Source: Thinopyrum elongatum
Lineage: Eukaryota; Streptophyta; Magnoliopsida; Poales; Poaceae
Length of the DNA stretch: 64,000 bases
Assembly (NCBI GenBank): GCA_011799875.1
Contig: CM022302.1
Coordinates: 323,561,114 to 323,625,113, forward strand
Reading direction: 5' to 3'
In this document: piece by piece, positions 42,641 through 53,700 of the stretch
How the letters are laid out: each line of letters starts with the position of its first letter
Position numbering within the stretch: position 1 is the first letter of the stretch
Notes under the pieces: model-generated
What the model saw: the letters and a program-made list of their open reading frames with translations, nothing else
Told to the model about the DNA's origin: nothing
Databases searched by the model: none
Position numbers and translations under genes: made by a program

Positions 42641-45104
42641 GTTTTTTTTGAGGTAACACAGCGGGGAAGATCACCACTGTAACTCATTTTCTATTAATTG
42701 GTGAAACCATTACAGATGGCTATACACTTCTATGTCTGTATGGTTACATGGAGTAAATTACAATGTATCAAGCCATGCTTGCATTCCATCCTTTAGGCTA
42801 GGTTTAGCCTTTTTGATGATGGTGTTGTAGTATTCTTTGAAACATGATATGCAATATACTATATCTTTGGGTTTGTTGTCAAAGATGATTGCAATTCTGT
42901 GCTTCCAGATGCTCCAACACCCAGCCATTAAGCATTCCTTAAATCCTTCAATGTTGGTTCTATTCTTAGCTTCTATCGTCATCTCAATAGTGTTCAAATC
43001 TGTGTCCCATTCCATTCCCAGTGTCATCCAAAAGTTCTGCCTAAGTCACAGTTGAAAAAAATGATGCTACAGGTGTTCATTGGATTCCTCCTCACATAAT
43101 ACACACTTGTTCTCCTCAATGTAGAAATTTTTCCTTGTTAACAGATCTCTGGTGTTTAGTCTATCCAGTAGTTGTAACCAGAAGAAAAACTTTTGCTTTG
43201 GCAGGCTACTGGATTTCCAAATCCACTGGAAAGGTTTAGGAGCATCAGGTGGGTTACCTATGAGGTGGAGATATATCATTTTGTTGGAGTAGTGTTTATT
43301 CTGCCACTTGAAATGCCAAGTATCTCTGTTGCTATTGTTTATTCCCTCAGTTAACATGTTATGTAACACCTGGCTTTGTTGTACAGCAATTGATGACATT
43401 GGTAGATAGAACATATTGTAGAAATCATTGTCAACATATTCTAGCGCTGAGGCAATGGTGATGTTGTCATTTTCGGAATAAGAGTGTAGCTGTGGAAATT
43501 TGCTTTGTAGTGTGTCTGCTTGCCATACATCTTTCCATAATAGGACAGTAACACCAGATGCAGGTTTGCAGGTTGTCATTCCTTTGAAATCCTGTAGTAT
43601 GGCACAACAGTCCCTCCACCAAAAAGACCCTACTCTAGTTGGGTAGGTTGGTACAGATCCATCTCCATAGTAGGTATCCCATATCATTTCCACCGAAGGT
43701 ATATCATGTTTATTGAAGAATTTATACAGGAATTTGACCAGTAGTGATCTATTTTGCTTTCTGGGATCTAGGACTCATAGACTACCTACTTTCTTAGGTA
43801 GACATACAGTCTCCCATTTAACCATACATTTTCCTTGCTTATTTATACCATTTCCATACCAAAGTAAACTTCTTCCAGATTTTCCTTGCTGATGGAACAC
43901 ATAGAAAAAATGGGTAGTGCTACCACAATCGCTTTTAAATGTACTAATATCAGAGAGTATGTCATCATGCCAGCTATGCCAGACAATCTTTTGTCAAGTC
44001 TTGATACCTTGGGCATCAAGTCATCTACTTTTGGTCAGGTGGATCCCATAGGTAAGCCAAGATATGTCAATGGCATAGTTTCTTTTTTGCATCCAATAAA
44101 ATTAGCCAGATCAGTAGCATGTTCATTACTCATATTGATGGGAATAAGTGATGGTTTACTGTAGTTAACCTTTAAACCAGCGAATTTTGAGAAAATGTGT
44201 AGGATATCTCTCAGTTTCACCAGTTGTAGAGGGTCAGCTGGCATTATCATTAGAGTATCATCTACATATTGGATGATGGGGTATCTTTTGGCACCTGGAT
44301 ATTCCACTAGTAATTGAAGCTCTCCCTGTTGCCATGCTCTATTAATTAATATTTGTAGGAGCTCTGCCACAATAACATATAGTAGTGGTGAGTAAGGATC
44401 ACCTTGTCTAACCCCTCTTATGCAATTTATCATTTTGCCTGGTACCCCATTCAGAATGACAGATGCTGTAGTAGTTGATAGGATCATCTTGGTCCATCTA
44501 ATCCATTTTTCACAAAAACCAAGGTGCTTCATCATGTACTATATGGCATTATGGTCAACTTTATCAAATGCTTTTTCAAAATCAATTTTGAATATGATGA
44601 CTTCATTTTTAGATTTGTAGCACATGTGGATGTACTCAAAACTCCATGCCAAACAATCCTGGATGGTTCTGCTTTTAATAAATCCATACAGATTTTTACT
44701 GATAACAGATAATATGATCTGTTGTGCTCTGTTAGCAAGCATCTTAGTGATAATTTTGATAGGCATGCTCACTAAGGATATAGGCCTGTAATCATTGGGT
44801 GTCTCTGGATTATCATTCTTAGGGATAAGTGTGATGAAAGCAGAGTTTATAGGCCCAAGATTTATTTTTTCCTCATGGAAATCACTGATCAACTTATAGA
44901 AACAGTCCTTGATGATGCTCCAGCTGCTTTTCATGAAGTGGTCATTAATTCCATCCGGCCTTAGTGACTTATCATTGGGCATAGATTTGATAACATTATC
45001 AATCTCTTCCAAAGAGATAGGATTAACTATGCTATCATCAATGTCCTGAAGTGTCATGTTATCAATGTCAAATAGTTTGATAGTATCCTCTATCATGCCA
45101 ATTC
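42641..45104 (-). mobile_element. L1-type LINE, minus strand
   Basis: The 3' end carries a short poly(A) (T run at 42641-42648 on the plus strand) preceded by 'CGCTGTGTTACCTC'. It lies 25 bp after the B3 stop, so the LINE inserted just behind that gene. ORF2 reads leftward through RT and a zinc-finger-like C-terminus. At 45104/45105 it is cut by the Tat-P2 LTR; its 5' part is not in the window or was never there. Confidence 0.85.
42758..45096 (-). pseudogene. LINE ORF2: reverse transcriptase and zf-RVT region
   Basis: RT start at 44539-45096: 'KSMPNDKSLRPDGINDHFMK', 'FITLIPKNDNPETPNDYRPI', 'FKIDFEKAFDKVDHNAI', followed by a TAG that is one step from Gln. The next piece (44035-44535) holds 'GVRQGDPYSPLLYVIVAELL' and the catalytic box 'YVDDTLMI' (usual plant form YADD). 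At 43067-43693 is the zf-RVT-like region ('FQWIWKSSSLPKQKFFFWLQ', 'CVLCEEESNEHL'). A last piece, 42758-43027, is 'CWSIWKHRIAIIFDN'. No endonuclease domain remains. ORF2 proteins nick the target and copy LINE RNA into it; this copy is inactive. Confidence 0.85.
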
Positions 45105-46027
45105 TGTCGGTGCAACGAACATACGCATTCGTTGCTCTGACTTATGCATCGGCGTGTAGCAAGACATACATCCAATATCACGGCTTGACACGAGATAAGC
45201 CAGAGAAACCGCTCTTCGTGAGATCAAGGAGAGCATTAAGAAGACCAAGATGACAAGAGGACTCCCTGGGAGGGTCTCCCTTGCCGGGCAGGCGAGCTCG
45301 GCAGGGTTGAGACTACGACTGGAGATCAACACCGAAGCCACTCCAACAAGGTCCCCGGGGCCGCCAAGACTCCAAGGCATGAGCCCGGCAGGCTCCGTGC
45401 CGGCAGGCCTCTGCCAAGACGCCACCGCTCCACCTCATCGCACACAAGTCATTTATCGATGCGGTGTCGAGCTCTCAAGTGGCTAGGTGGATCCTGTTGG
45501 GTACGTGGCAACCTGCTGGGGAAGAGATTAGCTTTATTGACACCCGTCCAGATGGCGTGTCATGCTAATAAGGAGAGGATGGATAAGCGGCGGGGCAGGC
45601 TTGCCGGGCTTCAACATCAACATGCCACCTAGCAGTGCATTTAATGCACTTTGTCCTAACTGCCAGCGTTAGGTATGATTACACTATTAGCTATCTAATC
45701 ATGCTAAAATGACTATTTTGCCACTGTGGTCGCCTCTTAACCTATAAAGGGAGGCCCGAGGAAACCTAGCAAAGGGTTCGAAACCTTGATCCCCCAACAC
45801 TTGTACGCGCGTGGCTGCTCCACCGAGGCGGACTTGCCGGGCTAGAGCACTCTGCGTCTTCGTGTTCCTCCAAATCAATAAACCACAGCAGGAGTAGGGT
45901 TTTACATAGCAAAGCGACCCGAACCTGGGTAAAAGAGAGTTGTCCACTTTCTGCGATGTGACCGTCCCCTTGTCGAACCATAAAGGGGCCGCCCTGCCCT
46001 ATAGGTGATCGTGCTCTCACGCCGACA
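45105..46027 (+). repeat. 5' LTR of Tat-P2 (923 bp)
   Basis: From TGTCGGTGCAACGAAC to CTCACGCCGACA, with a 6-bp TGTCGG/CCGACA inverted end. The TATA box is at 45741-45750 (CCTATAAAGG), preceded by 'CCACTGTGGTCGCC'. CCGGCAGG/TTGCCGG motifs are frequent in the U3 part. Confidence 0.88.
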
Positions 46028-46113
46028 TCTTTGGCGTGCCAGGTAGGGGGCGTCACTCGTGCGAACCTGAAGCAACAACCAACGCGTGATCTGCATCACC
46101 TCCTGCGTCTTCA
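46028..46113 (+). other. Tat-P2 primer binding site and leader
   Basis: 'TCTTTGGCGTGCCAGGTAGG' begins one base after the LTR and is the best preserved primer site of the three Tat copies of this type. The 86-bp leader leads to the gag ATG. Confidence 0.7.
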
Positions 46114-47924
46114 ATGGCTTCTAAGAAGAAAAGCGGTGCTGGAGCACATCCTTCCACTTCAAAGGTTTCCTCGCCTATGGCTGCGGGCGCCGCGGATACC
46201 GCAGCCGCGGCTGGTGGGGCAGGCGCTGCAGACGGTGCCACCAACAGCCTCACCACCACTGGAGCAGGGACCGGTGCTGCAAGGGCAGCCCAGCTCCCTC
46301 GACCTTCTAGTGAGCATGCTCATGTTGGCGTGGCCCAAGGAGATGCCCAGCTTCCACCTCCTCGTCGCACCAGCCAGCGGGACCAGCGCACCATCGACGC
46401 CCGCTTCGGTGCTAGCCAAGATCCATTGGCTGAACCATCTAGAGGGGCGGCGACAGGACGCACACTCCATCCCATGCTGGGAGAGCATGACAAGACACCG
46501 AGCGGCATTGTCGACCATCCGCGACCGTGTCCGCATGGGAAGGGCCCAACTGATCAACATGCTGGCCATCATAAACAACTTCGACCACGCCAAACCGCTC
46601 TAGTGATTGGACAGAGGTGGCAGGGGCATGACAACATTCCTTCTGGTTCGTCCAGGACTCGAGCGGTGTCGCGATCCACTTCTCACGCCATGCCAAAGAC
46701 GATGGACGAAGCAATGGCGAGAGCTTAGTTGTTGCTGAACTTTCCTCGAGCAGCAGACAAGATGGATGAATGGAGAGCTACCATTCAAAGCCTCAACGGT
46801 TTTGCTTAAGCCAATAAGTTGCGGCGCGCGGGCCATTGCGACGCCCGCAGGCGACACCGGCAGCACCGACCGGTGGTGAGGTTGAGAGAACTACACCTAC
46901 GGTGCAGTCCCATCCACAACAGCCCACCCAATGGCAACTATGGCGGGCTCAGCAAACCCAAGACATCGATGAGCCTGACGAAGTGTCAATGGCTTCATCC
47001 GACGAACGACTCCAGTAGGATCAGCGCCAAGTGTTGAGTGACAGGAGGAAGGAAGACGCCAGCGTCACCATTGAGTGGCGTCGCGAGACACGCCATCAGT
47101 CAGACAAGCATAATGGACCCAACGCTGACGAGCCTGCGCCCAGTGTTGGCAGATACTTGCCTTATGAGGTAGGGTGCCCCGCCTTCACTCGTGATCTGCG
47201 GCAAGTCCGTTGGCCATCTTATCGCACCTTCAAACCTGACCTGCCGGAGAAATATGATGGAAAACTAAACCCGACAGAGTTTGTGGGCATCTCTATGATT
47301 GCCATTCAGGCTGGCAGAGGAAGAGATGAGAAAGTACTCGCCAACTACTTTCCATTGGCTCTCAAGCCTAATGTGCGATCTTGGCTCATGCACTTGCCAG
47401 AAGAATCCATTTCTTCATATGCAGACTTGTGCAATGATTTCGTTGGCGCCTTTACTGGCGGCCATCAAGAACAAGGGCAGCCCAGTGACTTGCAGGCCCT
47501 CCCACAGAAAGAAGGGGAAAGCTTGCGCAAATATCTACAGAGATCAGTTGAGTTCACTGCAACATTCCTTATATACATCCGGCAGCTGTGATTGTCGCAT
47601 TCCACATGAATGTGCACAATCGAAGGATGCGTGCTAACATGAATGTTCACCTGCCAAAGACCGTCAATGAACTATACATGTTGGTGGACAAGTGTGCTCG
47701 AGTTGAAGAGGGCAGAAGACTTCCAAGAGAGGAGGTTGGTGTCGAAGTCAATTCGGAAGACGACGATGACACCGCCACTCCTGGGAAGAGAAACAGGAAG
47801 CGCAACAAGAAGCGTAAAGGGAAAGCAGTGATGGCCATTGGGAGCTCCGGTGATCTTAGCGCCAACAAGAAAGCAAACACTAAGATACCTGGCAAGGAAG
47901 CTGCTACTTGCACTGATTGCCGGG
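46114..47924 (+). pseudogene. gag of Tat-P2, interrupted
   Basis: Starts 'MASKKKSGAGAHPSTSK', like the Tat-M1 gag. An Ala/Gly-rich head runs to a TAG at 46726-46728. After shifts the capsid core is at 47031-47591 ('YLPYEVGCPAFTRDLRQVRW', 'DEKVLANYFPLALKPNVRSW'). The Lys-rich C-terminal part at 47588-47924 ('RKRNKKRKGKAVMAIGSS') ends 'CTDCRV', where the Sabrina-like LTR begins. Stops at 46726 and 46807 and frame changes near 47590 make it non-coding. Confidence 0.8.
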
Positions 47925-49102
47925 TGATGACCCACAATTATAGGGGATCAATCATAGTCCTTTCGATAAGTAAGAGTGTCAAACCCAATGAGGAGCAGAA
48001 GGAAATGACAAGTGGTTTTCAGCATGGTATTTTCTGCAAGCACTGAAATTGTCGGTAACAGGTAGTTTGATAGCAAGATAATTTGTAATGAGCAAGTAAC
48101 GGTAACGGTAAATAAAGTGCAGCAAGGTAGCCCAATCCTTTTTTGACAAAGGACAGGCCAAAACAGTCTCTTATGATAAGCAAAGCGTTCTTGAGGGTAC
48201 ACGGGAATTTCACCACATCACTTTCATCATGTTAGTTTGATTCGTGTTCGCTACTTTCATAATTTGATATGTGGGTGGACCGGTGCTTAGGTGTTGTTCT
48301 TACTTGAACAAACCTCCTACTTATGATTAACCCCCTCGCAAGCATCCGCAACTACGAGAAAAGTATTAAGATAAAATCTAACCATAGCATTAAACTTTTG
48401 GATCCAAATCAGTCACTTACGAAGTAGCGCATAAACTAGGGTTTAAGCTTCTGTCACTCTAGCAACACATCATCTAATAACTACTCCACAATGCATTCCC
48501 TTAGGCCCAAATATGGTGAAGTACCATGTAGTTGACGTTCACATGACACCACTTATGGAATCACAACATACATATCATCAAAGTATCGAACACATATAAA
48601 GTTCACATGATTACTTGCAACATGACTTCTCCTGTGACCTCAAGAACAAAAGTAACTACTCACAAATAATAATCATGCTCAAGATCAGAGGGGTATTAAA
48701 TACCATAATGGATCTGAACATATAATCTTCCACCAAATAAACCATATAGTAATCAACTACAAGTTGTAATCAACACTACTAGTCACCCACAAGTACCAAT
48801 CTAAGGTTCTGGTATAAAGATTGAACACAAGAGATGAACTAGGGTTTGAGAGGAGATCTTGCTGTTGAAGATGTTAATGGAGATGGCCCTCCCAAGGATG
48901 GGAGAGTTGTTGGTGATGATGATTTCCCCCTCTGGGAGGGAAGTTCCCTCGGCAGAATTGCTCCGCCGGAGGGCAAAAGTGCTCATGCCCAAGTTCCGCC
49001 TCGAGACGGCTGCACTTCGTCCAGAAAGTCCTCTCCCTATTTTTTCTAGGTCAAAATGACTTATATACCAGAAGAAGGGCATCGGAGGTGGGCCGAGGAG
49101 GG

Positions 49103-50742
49103 TGTTGACACCTGATTTTGGCACAATGCAGAATGCAATAGAGATGGCCTCAAATGACAAGGTGTTCTGAGTGCTTTTGGTCCATTAGGCCTCCAAGACA
49201 ACCTCTGCTGAAGGAATGCTCTACATGAATTATCTTCGTATCGTCGAATCAGTCGATTTTCATATAAAAATTGTCTCAATCCGAGTTCGTATGTAAAAGT
49301 TAGAGCTATCTGAATGCAGCCCTGTCAAGAGGCGAAATATGGCGCGCCCCATCAGACACATGTCTGATGGGTGTCTGATGCAATGCGTGAGAAATTAGCC
49401 CTCCCAGATGGCCTGGAATCGAAAAACGATCAACATGAAAGTTGTTCTTCTTGTCGAAACGGTCAACTTTGCTTTTGGGTACATTTTCATCCGAGGTCGT
49501 TTACTGCCTCAAAAAAGACCCGTAAGGTACAGACAGAAAACTTGCCGGGATGGAAACCTTGCCGGGGAAATCTTGCCGGGAACAGTAACCTTGCCGGGGT
49601 GAGAAAACTTGCCGGGATGAAAACCTTGCCGGGGAAATCTTGCCGGGAACAGTAACCTTGCCGGGATGGAAACCTTGCCGGAGAAATCTTGCCGGGAACA
49701 GTAGAAACTGTCAAGGCCAATCCAACCAGATACTGAAGATGGGCTTAAATACTTATCTAGATGGCCTCAGATCAAAAAGTGTTCAACAACAAAGTTGTTC
49801 GTCTCGTCGGAACGGTTAAAATTTCTTTTGGGCTCATTTTCATCCAAGGTCGTTTACTGCCTCAAAAAGGACCCGCAAGGTACAGCCAGAAATCTTGCCG
49901 GGTGAGAAGCTTGCCGGGCATGAGAGATTCGGCCCTCAATATTGCTTCAGATCAAAAAGTGTTCAACATCAAAGTTGTTCGTCTCGTCGAAACGGTTAAA
50001 ATTTCTTTTGGAGTCATCATCATCTGATGTAGTATACGACCTGCAGAGATGCTACAAGAGTCATACAGTCCAGTCACCTACATGAACGAATCCGACTCAA
50101 AATTGAAGATGACCTCGTGGAGTATTCAAGATGGCCTTATTTGGAAAAGTGATCAACATACGGATTGTTGGCTTCGTCGAAGCACACAAAATTGGTATTT
50201 GAACCGTCTCCATCGGAAGTCATATGCAGATTCCGCGGCCCACGCAAGGAGCAAGACAAAAGATTGGACCAGATTCGGGCTGAATCCAAGTGAGAACAGA
50301 AGTAGGACTCTAGGACGTGAATTGATGTAATTTTCTTATAAGGAAAGCCTAAATAAATCCTTTGCTTGTACGGGAAGTCCAGCCGCCTCTTATATATGTT
50401 GGGGGTGAAGGCCGATTGAACAACACACAATCGAACAAATCAATAGACTACTTTTTACCTACGTTTTATCTCTTCATCGTTTTTCTTCCTCGTTCTTCAC
50501 TGTTCCTCGAGTTTGAGAGCTGCGAATCCCGAGGTTCTAGGGGCGAGCAAATCGACCTAGGGCAGCCCATTGCCGCCGCGCACCCTGATGGGGTCCCTCC
50601 CGGACGTGTGGGGTTTCGGGTCTCCAAAAGCGCCCGCCGACTGTCCTGCGTATCGCGCTGTCGGTCGGGTCTCCTTCGACATGAGCTGCGGTGTATCACC
50701 CCCGGCGTCGAGGGTACACGGTGACGTGTTTGTGTGCGAACA
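49103..50742 (+). repeat. 5' LTR of Tat-R (1640 bp)
   Basis: From TGTTGACACCTGATTTTGGC to GTGTGTGCGAACA. It contains repeated modules: a block with 'AAAGTTGTTCGTCTCGTCG' and 'GGTCGTTTACTGCCTCAAAA' occurs at about 49434, 49770 and (partly) 49944. The TATA box is near 50390 (TTATATATG). ORFs in it are incidental. Confidence 0.95.
49541..49705 (+). repeat. CTTGCCGG minisatellite in Tat-R LTR
   Basis: At least nine copies of CTTGCCGG in 165 bp, arranged as 'GGAAACCTTGCCGGGGAAAT' / 'CTTGCCGGGAACAGTAACC' units. The 3' LTR carries the matching block at 58482-58665 with some repeats changed. Confidence 0.9.
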
Positions 50743-50792
50743 CACTTTTTGGCGACTCCGCTGGGGAAGAAGATCAATCATCATCATCCGCC
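50743..50792 (+). other. Tat-R primer binding site
   Basis: Seven bases after the LTR, 'TGGCGACTCCGCTGGGGAAG' (50750-50769) begins with TGG, as a tRNA 3' CCA complement must. It would pair with a tRNA ending ...GCGGAGTCGCCA, which I suspect is a tRNA-Arg but cannot confirm. Confidence 0.65.
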
Positions 50793-53700
50793 ATGTCCGA
50801 TCTTCCCAAGCCATCTGAGGTAGACGCCGATAACATCATTAAGCCCAGTCTTGATGAGATATCGGCCGATCATCGCCAAGTCTATGAGGAGTACAAGAAG
50901 GCACGCGAGGAGAAGGACTTGCAGGAATTCCTTGCAAAGTTCAAGAAGGATCGCCAAGGCAACATCACTCCGTTTGAAGAAATCAAGTTCCCTCCTCTTC
51001 AAGCCGAGCAGGTTAAATCCTCTGTAAGTACTGCCTTTTCTCCTGAGCAGTGGGCTGAGATTGAGAGTCATATTGCTGATGGTAACAATCTGGTTTATCA
51101 AACTTTCCTAGAAAATACTAATGCTCAGAAGAATATATCTCAATCATCTAGTGGTAATGGTGGTATAGCTGCTAGTGTGCAAAACCCTAATCTGGCTTTA
51201 CCTATTTCATCGGCGCCTCCCGTGCCGATGACTTATTATCCTACCCAAACCAATCAGATTGTGGCTGCACCCATTAATCCTATCATGAACATGCCAGGTT
51301 CAGTGGCAACGCCGAACCAAACCCTTCCTACAGGTACAACCACTCGGCCACTACCGAACTATGGTTCGGCGTACATGCCACAATTCCTACCTATAGCTAG
51401 TAGTCATACTGCTCCTATGCCACTGCAACAAGCTTCATCGTCTACTACAGACGATGCTCTAGCTAATCTTAGAGAGGAGATGGCTAAGATGCTTCGAGAG
51501 AATTTTGGAGTTGAGTTGCCAAGGAACCGTATTTACCAAAAGCCATATCTAGAATACTTTGATGCCATTCAATGCCCTCCGGGATATAAAATTTTAGATT
51601 TTGTTAAGTTTAATGGAGAGGGTACAAAAACCACATGGGAGCATGTTAGTCAATACTTGGCACAATTAGGTGAAGCAGGCTCACTAAATGAATTGAAAGT
51701 GCGTTTATTTCCTTTATCATTAACTGGTACCGCATTTTCATGGTTTTCTTCTTTACCACATGGTTCCATTCGAGTTTGGTCGCAGCTAGAGCAGAAGTTT
51801 CATGATCACTTTTATAGCGGCGATAACGAGCTTAAGTTATCACATCTTACATCAGTTAGACAAAAGCATGATGAATTGGTCTCCGATTACGTCAAAAGAT
51901 TTAGAGATACAAAAAACCAGTGCTATAGTTTGGTGATAACCGAGAGAGATTTGGCTGATCTTGTGCTTAGTGGTTTGAAAATTCCCATTAGAGAAAAGCT
52001 AGAGGGATATGAGTTTTTAAATGTCAACCAAGTCTTACAAAGGGCTTTGGCTCAAGAAAGCCGAAGCAAAGAGCTCAAAGAAGTGCATAGATATAAAGCT
52101 GATCGTCCTAAGATGAACATGGTTGAATATGATAGTGATCACTCGGACGATGAGGGTGATATTTATGCTACTGAATTTGTTTGGCCATCTAAGGCCAAAC
52201 CCTTCACTTGCAATGATCTGAAACCGATTCATAAGAATCGTGATGAAGAGATGAAGTTTACTTTTAACATTGCCAAGTGTGATAAAATATTTGATGCTTT
52301 GCTGCAAGCCAAAATTATTAGAATATCTCATACTTTACCGCCGGTTGAAGAGCTGAAACGGCGCACTTATTGCAAGTATCATAATTCTTTTTCTCATGCT
52401 ACTAACGATTGCAATGTTTTTCGACGACAGATACAATCGGCCATTAATGATGGGCGATTGAACTTTTCTGAGATGCAAGTTGATAAACAGCCCTTTCCAA
52501 TGAATACCATGGATTTGGAAGGGAAGAAGCTGCTCATTCGGCCGGAGGTAGCCGAATCTGCTAATAAAGCTAATGTCATTGTTGGTCAGCACAGGAAAGA
52601 TAAGGAGAGCCACAAGGTCATGGGGAGACAAGTCGTGCTTGACAAGCAACCCGGTGGCAAGGAAATAATCAAGATCACCATTAAGAATCCTGCACTCGGG
52701 GGGCAACCGCAAGTGAAAGAAAATACTCGTGTTAAATTTGTTAAGCCCAAGAGTCCAGAGGTTGGCAAGTGGAAGACGAATGAAGCTAAAGTGCAGCACA
52801 AGAAGATCAAGCCAACTTTTGATATGTTGTTGTCCAAATATGCCAGTCAAGCGGCCGGTTCTAGCTCTAACCGGTCATCAAATTTGAAGCGCTCAAGGTC
52901 ACCTCCTCGGGAAGAATTTCAGCATCATACAAGGCCATATGGGTCGTGGGCACCGGGACCATGGATGCCGCCACCCCCCTATGCGCCATACTACATGGGA
53001 GACTTCAATGGAGGATGGTGGCAGCCCCCAATGGCCCCTTATGCTTTTCATCCGGGTTGGGCAGAACCAAGGAGGCCCGTTCATAAGAGACTTTCTTATC
53101 CCACACGAGGCCGTTTGAACAATGGTGTCAATCGGCCAATGCAAGATAATCAAAAAAGGGTTGGCAAGCAAGTGTGGCGTGCTAAATCATCAAGTGCAGA
53201 AATTTCAGAGCCTAGCAAGCAAAAGGAGGAGAATACTAGTGCTGAAACTATTATGATAGGCACTAAAGAATTGACAATCAAAGAGCCGATTATTGTTGAA
53301 AAACAGGCTGGTTCCAGTAAAGATGTGGCTATTATCCAGCAGGGTCCCATGGCTAATGAGCATGAAGCTAGCACAAGCAAGGCCAAGTCGAGGGATCCAA
53401 AATATACTCAGCCTAAGTGGTGTCCTTCCGGTCTGACCAAGGCACAAAAAAGGAGACTGCAGCGCATGAGGAGTCAAGAGATGGCAGAACAGGAGGCCGA
53501 GAAGCAAAGAGATAAATTGTTCAAAGACATTCGGCCCATGGTACCCCCAAAACAAGTGTGGAGGCCAAAGCAAAAGGAAAACATAGCAGCTTCTGCATTG
53601 ATCATAGCAACACCTACACCACCAACGGAGGATGATGCAGCTACTATTACATCATCCACTTTGCCTGCTACTTCCTCTTCCCTTGGAGATATTTCGGAGT

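Larger units (their letters stand above)
45105..47924 (+). mobile_element. Tat-P2: plus-strand Tat-lineage element, 5' part
   Basis: 5' LTR (45105-46027), primer site, and gag up to 47924, where the Sabrina-like LTR cuts in. It lies inside the LINE. Target duplication would be AATTC (45100-45104). Gag similarity and LTR design tie it to Tat-M1 and Tat-P1. The rest of the element is beyond the window. Confidence 0.85.

Noticed and set aside
49371..50330. Several plus-strand ORFs in the Tat-R LTR, repeated at 58313-59289
   Set aside because: They lie in LTR repeats, have no domain and recur only because the LTR is duplicated.
50691..50792. Upstream in-frame start of the Tat-R gag ORF
   Set aside because: It lies inside the LTR and reads across the primer site; the ATG at 50793 is the sensible start.
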